Origin: Branchinecta lynchi
Taxonomy: Eukaryota > Arthropoda > Branchiopoda > Anostraca > Branchinectidae
DNA: 64,000 bases
Assembly (NCBI GenBank): GCA_023053575.1
Contig: JAKZAP010000004.1
Coordinates: 2,895,572-2,959,571, forward strand
Reading direction: 5' to 3'
Part shown: positions 1 to 12,500 of the stretch, in pieces
Position numbering within the stretch: position 1 is the first letter of the stretch
Layout of the letters: each line of letters opens with the position of its first letter
Notes under the pieces: generated by a model
Databases searched by the model: none
Told to the model about the DNA's origin: nothing
Seen by the model: the letters and a program-made list of their open reading frames with translations, nothing else
Program-made: the position numbers and the translations under genes

Positions 1-371
1 GATATATATCCATGATCCTAAAAGACCCTTGATCATTTTGCCTGGAGGGCTTTGATTAGAGATCGGTTTCTAGCACCCTTGAAGTGCTCATCATCGCAAC
101 AAAGTGCAAAAATACAATACTTTTTACAAAACGATAAATTCTATTTCCAAGGTCACATGATCATTCTTATCTCAAGGGTCTTGCTAACAAATGATCGCAA
201 CAAACGAAGGAATTGGCAAATTCCTACTTTCATCCTCTGAACCAGCCTTGCAAGTGCCATATGACAGTGATTTTATTTGAACTAGTTGTACGGTAAGATA
301 GACGAAAAATATTCTTCCTTGAGGAAATTAAAAACCTTTGAGCGCTTTAATTGGACCACTGTCCGTTTCAG
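1..371 (+). other. Intron upstream of exon a
   Basis: This is the end of an Sbf intron. I see no other gene or clear repeat here; only the polypyrimidine tract and AG at 370-371 are functional signals I can support. Confidence 0.6.
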
Positions 372-509
372 GAGGACGATGGTTTCGATGGATTGATTCA
401 AGCTGTAGTGTCCAGAGCTAGTGGCAATGCTGCACAACATCATAGCATAATGTATGCTCCGAAGTGTCTAGTCCTCGTTTCGCGATTTGAATACTTTGAT
501 ATTTTCAAG
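372..509 (+). CDS. Sbf: Sbf exon a: end of uDENN domain
   Basis: This exon has 46 codons in phase 0 at both ends. The acceptor is gtttcag at 365-371 and the donor gtaagc starts at 510. It reads [10 protein letters not shown]... and then [18 protein letters not shown], the hallmark uDENN strand PK-LVLVSR of SBF proteins. The first half (acidic, then serine/histidine-rich) is the variable loop before that strand, so the match rests mainly on the last 18 residues. The initiator Met exon is upstream of the window. The open frame at 52-240 does not join to this exon. Confidence 0.88.
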
Positions 510-3500
510 GTAAGCGCATAGCATATATATTATACTAGTGTCAAGGTAGTGTACATACTAGTGACGTTTTCATATGCACATCCAGTTATTTTATTTATTT
601 TTAATTCCGATTTCCCCATACATTTTTTTTCTTATACAGGTTATGCAGAATATGGCAATTTGCAGGGATGAAAAAAAGATAGAAGATTTTTTTTCTTACC
701 TATTTTACTGATGCAAACTATTTCCGCAATCACTTCATCCATTTTAAACTCGGAGACCCGAATAACGACACTTCACTGATTTTCTCACTTGCCTTATTTC
801 GATGCGTATCATGCTATCAACGGTTGTTTCAGAGAAATTTATTCATCAGAAAAAGTGGCCATTTTCCTCCTGGTTTTGTTAGAAATCAATGGTTTTGCTA
901 GAAATCAAATCAATGCTATAAAACAGAAGCCATCATAGTGATGATTAGAGATTGCAGTGATCTAATGGTTATGGATAGTCATGAAAGTGGTTGGCCATCC
1001 GTCTTGTATCTTACGATGGCAACATGGGGTTTTATGGGATTAAGGACGGACACCCTTTTAGTATCTTTTGTAACTTTTTCGGGTCGTATTCTTAATTTTA
1101 GAGTTATAGGAATCCTCATCCGCTCGGTAGTATTTTAGGTATCTGACGTGATCTACCGTTCTTCAATGTTATCCAACTTTCAGATTTAAGTATTCACCTC
1201 CATTTATGATTTTTTTAAACCTACTTTTTGGGATCCCAAAACGTAAGTGGAGGGATACCTATGACATCGCAAAAGTTGTCCGTCTGTCCGTCCGTCCGTC
1301 CGTCCGTCTGTCCGTCCGTCCGTCCGTCCGTCCGTCCGTCCGTCCGTCTGTAAGCACGATAACTCTCGAAGGGAATGAGATATTTTGATGAAACTTGGTG
1401 AGAAGGTTCGTTGGGTCGTCGGACCAGTCAAGTTCGTAGATGGGCTTTGTAGCTCTACATTTAGGGGTGGGGGAGGGGATTCAAATTAAGGGACAAACAA
1501 AATATTTTGAAACAGCTAATGTGATAGTCGATTATGAGGTAAGAAGACATGCTGAACACGATGGTGAAAACCATTTTGTCATCGGACAAGTAGTTCGCCC
1601 GGAATCCGGCCAAAACCGGAAAGTTTGTTCAAAGTAAAAGTTTTATTTGAAGTTGATTAGATGTTCGATTTAGGGGTAGGAAGACATGCTGAAGACGATG
1701 GTGAAAATTATTTTCTCGACGGACAAGTATTTCGCCCGGAATCCGGCCCAAACCGGAAAGTTTGTTGAAAGTAAAAGTTTTATTTGAAATTGATTAGATG
1801 TTCGATTTAGGGGTAGGAAGACATGCTGAAGACGATGGTGAAAACTATTATCTCGATGGACAAGTATTTCGCCCGGAATCCGGCCCAAACCGGAAAGTTT
1901 GTTGCAAGTAAAAGTTTTATTTGAAGTTGATTAAATGTTCGATTTAGAGGTAGGGAGACATGCTGAAGACGACGGTGAAAACTATTTTCTCGACGGACAA
2001 GTATTTCGACCGGAATCCGGCCCAAACCGGAAAGTTTGTCAAAATTAAAAGTTTTATTTGGAGTTGATTAGATGTTCGATTTAGGGCAAGAAGACATGCT
2101 GAACACTTATGTGAAAACAAGTTTCTACCCGGACATGTAGTTCGTCCGGAATCCGGCCAAAACCGGAAAACTGTTGGAAGTCCAAGTTTTATTTCTAGTT
2201 GATTATATAAGCGATTTAGGGGTAAGAAGAGATGCTGAGTCCTTGTGTGACAATCGTATTTTACCCGGACATAAAGTTCGACCGGAATCCGGCTGGAATC
2301 GGAAAATTTGTTATAAGCTAAATTTCTATTTGAAGTTGATTAGATGTTCATTACTGGGGAAAGAAGATACCCTGATTTCGTCTTTGAGCTTTCTTTTTTC
2401 GCCGGACAACTAGTTCTGGAGTTCGGCCGGAACCGTGAAATTGGCAGAAGTGGCAGGAAGTTTTCGTCAAAACAGATATGACTTATAGGGGTAAACACAC
2501 ATGCTGAATCCAAATCTGAACTTGGTTTTCTCAGGTGATTAGCTATTTGGCCTTAATCTGTTTCTGAATTTTGATTGTAAAAATGTTCAAGGAGTTTGGC
2601 GAAGACTGGATCTGGCTAAGACAAGACCCAGTTGTCTGGATCGGATATTGAATTTTTGGGATCCCATCGAAACCTTTGGTCTTGTTTCTCTCTGATTTCA
2701 AGGCTTTACTGTCAAAACAGGCAATTAGCAGTCAATCTGACAGAGAGGAAAACCCAGTTGCTATTGATATGTTTTAAACTAATAATAGTCGCTATCCGTA
2801 AGTATTAATATATACTTATAATAGCTTAAAATCTAAAGATGAAGAACTAAGCTGGCCTCCATCCCGTTGACCTAGTATCTGTCTCGTGAATACTTTCGTC
2901 AATTTCGGTTTTTTTTTTAGCTTAAAATCAGCGCTTTGTTAATTTCTCATTCAAAGTGGCGAAGAACTTATGCCACAGTGAGCGAAATCTTAATAGGAAA
3001 ACCTAGGATATGTGACAGTTTGTAAAAATTCGAAATGATAACCGTACTCGACAACGAAAAATCAACGACAGTGAACTTGATAGATGTTTGACAGTGAACT
3101 TGACAGGTGACTCTAAAACCAAAATGCAGAAGAATCTCTACCCTTTCGAAGACCCAAGCGAACAACAAAATAGTAGCCGTGTCCAGAATGAAATCACAGC
3201 ACCAGCTCTAACTCCAACCAATTTTCAGAGAAGAAGTTCACAAAATTAGATATTTAAAGCAGAATCTTTAATTTTTTTCTTCCATGAGTCATTTTCCAGC
3301 TGGAGCCTGATGAGGACCCTTGCCAAGAAGGGCCGAAATATAGCTCTAACAAAATGTAGCTGACTTATCCGTTTTACACCGTCAAAAATCGTGAACTTGA
3401 GCTGAGGTTCTCTTCCCCAGACTTGCCTTGGCTTGATGTACACCGTCTTCATAGAGGGTATCGGAGTCCCTTTTGAGACCCTGGTGGGAAATCTACTCGG

Positions 3501-6500
3501 TTGTGTGCATGTCCCGCCACCAGGAGGCCCACAGTTTCGCTTCTCACTGGGTGCCTCTGACAAGCAAGCGATTGAGGCACCCATCCATCCTGGAGTTCCA
3601 CTTAGTGGGTCAGCCGTAGCTTCCTTGTTCCAGCAGCTTGGTAAGTGTCACTGGGCGATATTAGTTTTTGCCAAAGCTTTGTTAAAGTTTAACTGAAAAG
3701 CCATATTATTTTTGTGTCATTTAAAGGAACAGAAAACTTGACTCAAACTTGACTCGGGAGAGCTAGCTGACATATCAAGAATGTACCCTGAGTCGATATT
3801 GAGAGTAAGAAAAGTTTCCGGGCAGTTACCGAGAATTCGACTTTTGAGTAAATAGAAAAAAAAGCAAAACGTTTGTGTGCCGGGAGTAGGAATCGAACGC
3901 ACGACCTCTTGACTACTAACCCAATACTACGGCCGAAACACGGCCAAAGGCGAACTTTTACAGTGCATAAGTGCATAATTACAATGCATAAGGGGCAAGG
4001 GCCTGCCAGCTAGCTTTGGGAACACTAAGGAGGGGGTTCGAGATAACAAAGAAGTGGGGTCCTGTCGACAATAAGTCCCTGTGTCTTTATCTAAGCCCCC
4101 CGTCGATTTGATGGCCTAAAGTTGCGTAGTCAAGTTTTCTGTGCCTTTAATTGAATACACTGAATTATGTGGATTCTGCAAAGTAATTTTTTATTTTCCA
4201 CCATCTGCTGTAGTTATGACGCTCAGAATATCTGCGGCCGTCCCCACAGCGTAAATTCTACTATGATGTGGGAAATTTTAATCTCAACACAGTCGCGGCG
4301 CCAATTTAAGTGAATAAGTGAAGGGTAACTAGAATGTCCTATCCCAGCCCTTTCCGGTTAAACTTTAAGGTCTAAACTAAGTTGTATCGGAATTCCATAC
4401 AAGCGTGACGTCACACCCATCTGATATATTTTACCTCAGAAAACGAAAAATTGTAGTTTATTCCTCCCACTGAATGTATATTTTAATATACATATATATA
4501 TAACCGACCGCGTTTACATTTGTAAAACGACCTAGGGGCAATCAAATCCTATGTTGGGGCCTGAGTCACACGACGTCGCTATTTACGTCACGACTGTATG
4601 GAATTCCGATACAAGTTAGTCGACACCTACATTAATAGTAATTTCGTTTCTCCAGATGCCATGGTATGTGATACCACAGTCAAAAGGTGTTTATGCAGTT
4701 ACCATGGTATCTGGACAGTTACCGCTGTGTCTATTAATCAGATACTACGGTCGGACCGTGTTAACTGATCGTTGTATCTGAAAAAGTCATCTGACTTTCA
4801 TCATCATGAACAGTAGAGCCTAGGATTTTGTCAAATCGATGGGAAAGAAATTTGGCACTTAGCGCTGTGACTGGAATGACTGGATATCAGTTTTTATGGC
4901 ACTTGAGCTTACTCAAGTGCCATATAGCGATTGTTATTTCTGTCCGTCAGTCGGTCTGTCGGTCTGTCGGTGTGTCGGTCCGTCGGTCCCGGTTTTGCTA
5001 GTTCGGGCACTTCCAGATAAGCTAGGACGATGAAACTTGGCAAGCATATCAGGAACTGGACCAGATTAAATTAGAAATTGTTGCTTCTTCGATCCGACCA
5101 TCTGGAGGGGAGTGGAGGGAGGGGGAATCCGGAAAAAATAGGAAAAATGAGATATTTTTAGCTTACGAACGGGTGATCGGATCTTAATGAAACTTAATAC
5201 ATGGAAGGACTTCGTGTCTCAGACCCTCCATTTTAAATCCAGACCGGATCCGGTGACACTGGGGGGAGTTAGAGGGGGAAACCGGAAATCTTGGAAAACA
5301 CCTAGAGTGGAGGGATCCGAATGAAACTTGGTGGAAAGTACAAGCAAAAGTCCTAGATACGTGACTGATATAACCGGAACGGATCCGCTCACTTTGGGGG
5401 AGTTGGAGGGGGGGGGAGAAGTCCGAATTTGTAGTGATCCCGCGAGTTCCGTGCTTCCTGATGTGCTGGGACGATGGAAATTGACAGGCATGTCTGGGAC
5501 CCGACCAGCTTAAATAGGAAATCATCAATTCCCCGATTCGACCATCTGGGGGGGGGGAGTGGAGGGAGGGTGAAGCCAAAATTTGAGGTATTTTTAGCTT
5601 GCGAACGGGTGATCGGATCTTGATGAAAATTGATATTTAGGATGACCTCGTGTCTCAGACACCTCACTTTAAATCCGGGCCGGATCCGATGACACTGGGG
5701 GGAGTTGGAGGAGGGAACCGGAAATTTTGAGAAACGCTTAAAGTGGAGGGATCGGGATGAAACTTGGTGGGAAAAACAACCACAGGTCCTAGAAACGTCA
5801 TTGACATAACCGGACCGGATCAGGGCACTGTGGGGGAGTTGGGGTGGGGAACCGGAAATTTTGAGAAACGCTTAAAGTGGAGGGATCGGGATGAAACTTG
5901 GTGGGAAAAACAAGCACAGGTCCTAGACACGTCATTGACATAACCGGATCGGATCAGGGCACTGTGGGGGAGTTGGGATGGGGGTCCGGATTTCTAGCGA
6001 TCCCGCGAGTTCGGCATACTTCCTGGTGTCCTAGGGCGATGAAACTTGGCAGGTATGTCAAGGATCCGAACAGATTGACTTGAGAACAGCCGTTTCCCCG
6101 ACCCGACCATCGTGGGGGGAGTGGGTGGATGGGGAGTCCGGAATCTAGTGGCGTGCATAACTTTTGAACGGGTGATCGGATCTTGATGAAAATTGATATT
6201 TAGGATGACCTTGTGTCTCAGACACCTCACTTTAAATCCGGGCTGGATCCGATGACACTGGGGGGAGTTGGAGGAGGTAACCGGAAATTTTGAGAAACGC
6301 TTAAAGTGGAGGGATCGGGATGAAACTTGGTGGGAAAAACAAGCACAGGTCCTAGACACGTCATTGACATAACCGGACCGGATCCGACGACACTGGGAGG
6401 AGTTGGAGGAGGGAACCGGAAATTTTGAGAAACGCTTAAAGTGGAGGTATCGGGATGAAACTTGGTGGGAAAAACAAGCACAGGTCCTCGACACGTCATT

Positions 6501-9500
6501 GACATAACCGGACCGGATCAGGGCACTGTGGGGGAGTTGGGGTGGGGGTCCGGATTTCTAGCGATCCCGCGAGTTCGGCATACTTCCTGATGTCCTAGGG
6601 CGATGAAACTTGGCAGGTATGTCAGGGATCCGAACAGATTGACTTGAGAACAGCCGTTTCCCCGACCCGACCATCGTGGGGGGAGTGGGTGGATGGGGAG
6701 TCCGGAATCTAGTGGCGTGCATAACTTTTGAATGGGTGATCGGATTTGAATGAAACTTGTCTGGTGAGCTATCGCCTCGGACGTTCAGTGTCACGTCCGA
6801 GTCGGGTCCGATACCTGTGGGGATGGGGGGGGGGGGTGTGTGGAAAACTCAAGAAACTCTAAAAGTAGAGGGATTGGGACGAAACTTAATGGATGGAACA
6901 AGCATTAGGCCTAGATGAAATTGACGGAGCCAGATGGTTTCGGGGCTCTGTGGGGGGAGTTGGAGGGGGTTTCCTGGAATTCCTGTAGTCGTGAGTTAGA
7001 ATAGTTCCAGATGTAAAACGACAACGAAACTTTGCAGGCATATTAGCGACCCGAATTATCTTGACTTAAAAACCTGACACAACATACCCCCGGAAACTTC
7101 CGTTCCTAGATCCGAGCATTTTTGGGGGAGCAAGAGAAGAGAAATATGGACTTCTATAAATTGCGAACGAGTGGTCTGATTCGAGTGAAACTTCATGGGT
7201 GATACGAATCGATGGCCTCGACATGTAAAACATGCGTTCGAACCATATGCGACCACGATTAGGGGAATTGGGGGTGGGGGGACTTTTGACATGCACAAAA
7301 ACCAAACGGATGGACCGAATGAGATGCAATTCGACAGTGCCGAGTTTATGCGGCCTAGATTTGTTATTTGGCGTCTGGGCCGGATTCGGCCAAGGTGGGG
7401 GGGGGGGGTACTGGAAACTTGCAGATAGGCTATGCTCCAATTTCAGTCAAACTTGATGAGGGTATTAAGAGATTGGGCCCGAACCGGCTCCGACAACGTT
7501 GGTGGGAAGGGGGGGGGGGGGTACCGGAACTTTCCAAAAATGCTCAGATTCGAGTGAAACTTGGTAGATGGTATAAACGAAGATGCTTTAGGTGGTAGAT
7601 TTTTTTTTATTCCCAACCAGATTCGGCCACGGTAGGTGGAAATAGAGTGAGTACCGGAAATCGTGTAGCACGTCTAGGGATCAAACAAATGGATTTATTG
7701 GGATGACTGTTTGAACAGTCATGTGCATTTGCAATCGAGACGATGCCGGAACTGCTCAGAAATGAGTGAAACTAAATATCCTATTTCTATTTCCGAACCG
7801 CCTTTTTGGATGGCGGGTGTATTTTGTGACGTTTTCATCTACTTTCTTGTACAGCCTACTCGTACAAGTGCCATATGAGCTCGTAGCTCTTGTTCTTTTG
7901 GGAAGACTTCGAAAAGCGCAATTTCGGCTAGTAAAGCAAAGCAACCGTAGTATCAGATACCACGTTATTTGCAAAAACGACAAAATGCTGATCCAGTTAC
8001 CGTGGTATGACATAGCATAACGCAACTAATCATAGAAATGCAGTAAAAAAAAGCTTTCGCCTCGGAATTTCGGAGTCGGATGCGAATTCGCTCCTAAATT
8101 TTGACGTTCGCATGCAGGTTTGCCCTTAGTCTTGAGAATTTTGCATGAGCAAATAGCCTACGCGTACGAAGTCTTTTCAGACGGTGTGCGCACCTAGCTT
8201 AATCACTAAACTGAACAGGTAACAATTCTCACCTGCTTTAAATTGATTTATGTTTTCTGAGTTCACAACGCCCTCAGGGAGTCGGTAGGGCCATAGTGTG
8301 TATACTCCCTACAGGTAGTCCCCTAAAAGTAGCAAAAGCAAAAGTAGCATAGAGAACATTGAAATCATTTTTCTGTTTGTTTATGGGGAAGTGTGAATGA
8401 AGCTTTGGATTCTAGTGTAAAGTTTCAAAGCTGAGAGGTTGGTGTGACGTTTTTTTGTTGTAAGGGAGCTCAAGTCTTGATTATTTTGAAGTTTTTTCGC
8501 CCCCACAGAAGAGGTAGCCTACCCTATGGCCGAAGGGAACCTTTCGGTGTGGGTTGTGCTCCTCTGTTTTGTTTGTTGTTTAGTTCGTGGGTTTTGACTC
8601 GTTTTCCTTGTTACAGTAATTTTTTTTTGAATGCTTTTCCTTGATTTTGATTTTTAAAAGTTTCATTTTCTGTTAAAAAGTAAAGGTGAAATATTAAGGA
8701 AAAAGTTAAATTAAAAATAGAATAGTAAAGAGAATAGAATTTTAAAGTAAAAATGGAAAAAGGAGGTGCCACAGTTCCGTCACTGAAGGGAGGAGGGAAA
8801 AAAAGGCCATATACTCTATATGACTAAGTCCAAAACACGCCAGCGATCCCGAGGACTAGAAAACGTCTCACTAACGACTCAGACTCAACACTCAAATCCT
8901 GTGTCAAACAATCACGGCGATCTTCGGGAGCAGCTGTGATACCCGAGGTGATACCGCGTCTGGCTCTTCCGCTAGGTACCCGGCGATTTTGCATCGGTAA
9001 GGAGAGTTAGTCATCAAGAGTATTTGCTCATAGCTATGAACCAGGGCTCAGCGTTTGACAATGGCTCTTCTTCCCCCTTTATAAATGTCTTTGATTCCCA
9101 CGAGATGACGTGCAGATAGCAGACGATAGAGTATGCTATGTGCGGTCTGTTTTGCAGGTTAAAAGTGGATTTAGCCCTCTTGAAAGAAAAAATCTGTTAA
9201 CTTCCATGCATGAAGTAGTTTCATTATATTATAGTAAAAAGGGCACTTTAGCGCTATTCGATGCAGCGGACGAAAGTGACTCTAGATAAAAGGGGAAGGA
9301 GAACTAGTGGAAGGCCTCTTGTGAGTAAGCAGGTTTTGAACAACTTGTTTTGGACCGGGGAAATAGTAATGTAATTAGCTACCTTGGGTATGAATCGGTT
9401 CTGAATTGCCACGATGTTTAGTTTTCTTCTATTTATCTAGAATACGGTATATTTTTATGGCACTTGCCCTTCCGCCAGGTGCCATATAGCGATCACAATT

Positions 9501-12500
9501 TCTGTCCGTCCGTCGGTCGGTCCGGGTTTTGCTAGTTTGGGTACTTCCACATAAGCTAGGACGATGAAACTTGGCAGGCGTATCAGGGACCCCAAATGGT
9601 TAAGTTGGCAATAGTCACTTCCCCGGTCCGAGCACCGTGGGGGGGAGTGGAGGGATGGGGAATCTGGAATCTTGGGGTATTTATAACTTTTGAACGGGTG
9701 ATTGGATCTTAATGAAACTTGATATTTGGAAAGACCTCGTGTCTAAGACGACACACAAATCCGAACCGGATCCGGTGACTTTGGGGGAGATCCGAATAGA
9801 CCGACTTGAGAATAATCGTTTTCACGATTAGAACACCGTGGGGGGGGGGGGGAGGGAGAGGGATAGGGAATCCGGAATCTAGTGGCATTTATAACTTTTG
9901 AACGGGCGATCGGATTTGAATGAAACTTGGCAAGTGGAAAGGACTATTGTCTCAGATGTTCGATGTCAAGTCCGGAACGGATCCGATAATTGGGGGGGGG
10001 GGAGGGGAGTTGGAAGGGTCCACCGGAATTTGTATGAAACGCTTAGTGTCGATCGATCGGGATGGGATCGGGATGGAATTTGGTGGGGAGAACAATCATA
10101 AGTATTACATACGTTCTTGACGGAACCAGATCATGTCGTGGCTTTTTGGGGGGAGTTGGAGTGGATTTCCCGGAATTCCGGTGATCGTGCGATTCGCGAG
10201 ATAGGATACTTCCAGATGTACGAAGGGACGATACAACAAGGCAGGCATATTAGTGACCCGACCAAATAGACTTAAGGACCCGACACAGGAAGCCTTAGGA
10301 AATCTTCCGGTCCTGGGTCCGACCATTTTTCGGGGAGTAGAGGCAGGGGCAGTCCCGAAATTACTGATTTTGTAGGTTGCAAAAAATGGTCCGGCTCAAG
10401 TGAAACTTTATGGGTGATAAGAACTAATGACCTAGATATGCAAAGTTTGTGTACGAACCCATGCGGCCATGGTTGGGGGAGTTGGGGGGGGGGGGGACTT
10501 TGTGACATGCACAAAAACCAAACGGATGGGCAGAATGGAATGTAACTTGGACAGTACCAAGTTTATGCAGACCAGATTTGTCATTTGGTGTCCGAACCAG
10601 ATCCGACCAAGGTAGGAGGAGGATGAAATGGGAACCAGAAATTTGCAGATATGCTCCGATTCGAGTTGGACGGAATAAGAGATGTTAGTATGTGTACGAG
10701 TCGTATTCGGCCATAGTAGGGGGGAGTCCAGAAAATGTTGTGGAATGAAACTTGGAAAGTAGACAGATTGTCTGCCTTAGACGACATATTTTAGGGTCTG
10801 GACCGGATTCGAGCACGGTGGGGAGGGGTATCGGAATTTCCAGAAAAATGCTCAGCTCGCTCGCTTGCTCAGCTCGCTTCTCACACCACCTACTCGTAAC
10901 AAGTACCATATGAGCTCGTAGCTCTTGTTGTTTTCTTCTTTATATAGTTGATTGTGTATAGTATTGCATTTATTTTTTTCCCTTTTTTTTGTTCCCAATA
11001 TATTATGTTAAGTGACTAAATTATTGAGTCCTGCCACAAACAAATCTATATAGATTTTCACGTTGCATGTCTGTTATGATATTGAATTTTTTTTTTTAAA
11101 TTCATTATATATTAAATTTTGTTTCTCTCTATTATCCTGGAGAAGCAAGGCTATGTAATGATGTGGTGTCTGTCGAAATCAGTGTTGCTGTTTCACATTC
11201 AGTCGAGAGCGGCAGCATTTTCTGCGAAGTTTGTTAAAGGCTCACGGAAAAGCGATGAGAATTCACTTACAAACCACTAATATGTTTAAATAGGTTTGAA
11301 AACCCAATGGATGTATTTAATATATTGAATTTTCGACGAGCAAAGAATTTTCCGAACAAGCTAGAAATGGGTGAATCGGAACTTATTTTACAATCAAATT
11401 AGAGCAGCTCCTTTGAATTCCTTGCTAGCCATTTCATAGAATGAAAAATCGCATTTTTGATGAGATAAAAAGCGCGAGCGGAATCTGTGAGTTAGTCCCG
11501 TCGGGAAATCGTCACTACAAGACGCTCATTGTGAGAAATCAACAATCCCTCAAACAATTCATTCACCCTTTTAGCCCCCTGCAAGACCCCTTCGAGTATT
11601 TAAAGTATATTGAATGAATGAATGATTTATTTGCACATTAAAGCCATTAAAGCCAAGAAAACAAAACAAAAAGTGCACAGTCTCACATGCGTATATACAC
11701 ACTAACACACTCCTAATATTTTTAATTTACTCTGATCAAAAGTAAGTCAAAAGAAATATTTCCGGTGTTTAAAAGCTAACCAGAGGTACTTCCCAACATT
11801 TCTTATTTCTTTAAGATATCTACTTCCCATCATTTAATAATCCATTTCTTATCAATTCCCCCCACCCTGAAAATCTCCTCCCTTAGTCCTCGTAACTCTC
11901 TACAGTCACACAAAAGGTGGCATATATCCTCATTCATTTCTCCACGCATAAATAAGAAATGACATAACAAACAATGACCAAAAGCAGAAAGTCAGACCCG
12001 AGGTTGTCAGCGGTGTTTTGTCCCTTCTTGACAAGGGTCTTCGTCAGGCTGTTACTGAACTGGAAGGAACGAACTTGCAATCAATGCATTTTTAGCCAAT
12101 GTCTAATGTATGTTTCCCAGTCAGCCTGGGCTCAGGGAGTAAGTAAGTAAGTAAGTAATTTATTTGTAACCCGCCATTTTGAAAAAGCGGAGTAAATGAA
12201 AGAAAATAAATAAAACAGAAAAAGACACTTATTTTTCAATCTTCGGTCAGGAAGGAGTGGATAACGTCGTGCGCTGGTTGGGCCCTGTTGTTCACGATTT
12301 TTGAAAGCGATGAGGAAACATCCAAAAGGGTGATACTTGCATCTTGAATTTGAACTTCTCCGTCAATACATGGTTATGACATAATTTCGACTAGTGGAGC
12401 TGATGCTTTGCATATTTAAAATAACATGACCTCATCTTTTTAATCTCCTTCTTTCGCAGAACATGAGTGACACCAGGACGAAATAGGAGCAGAAGGTGCT

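Noticed and set aside
1204..1431. Open frames with Arg-Thr-Asp-Gly and Ser-Val-Arg-Pro repeats on both strands
   Set aside because: They are translations of the GTCC microsatellite inside a family 1 element.
1661..2210. CRISPR-like array
   Set aside because: Units are 137-bp contiguous tandem repeats without unique spacers, in a eukaryotic intron.
5184..7598. Many overlapping Pro- or Gly-rich frames (up to 166 codons), some repeated
   Set aside because: They follow from G runs and tandem units of the family 2 element; frames are not kept between units, and unit length is not a multiple of three.
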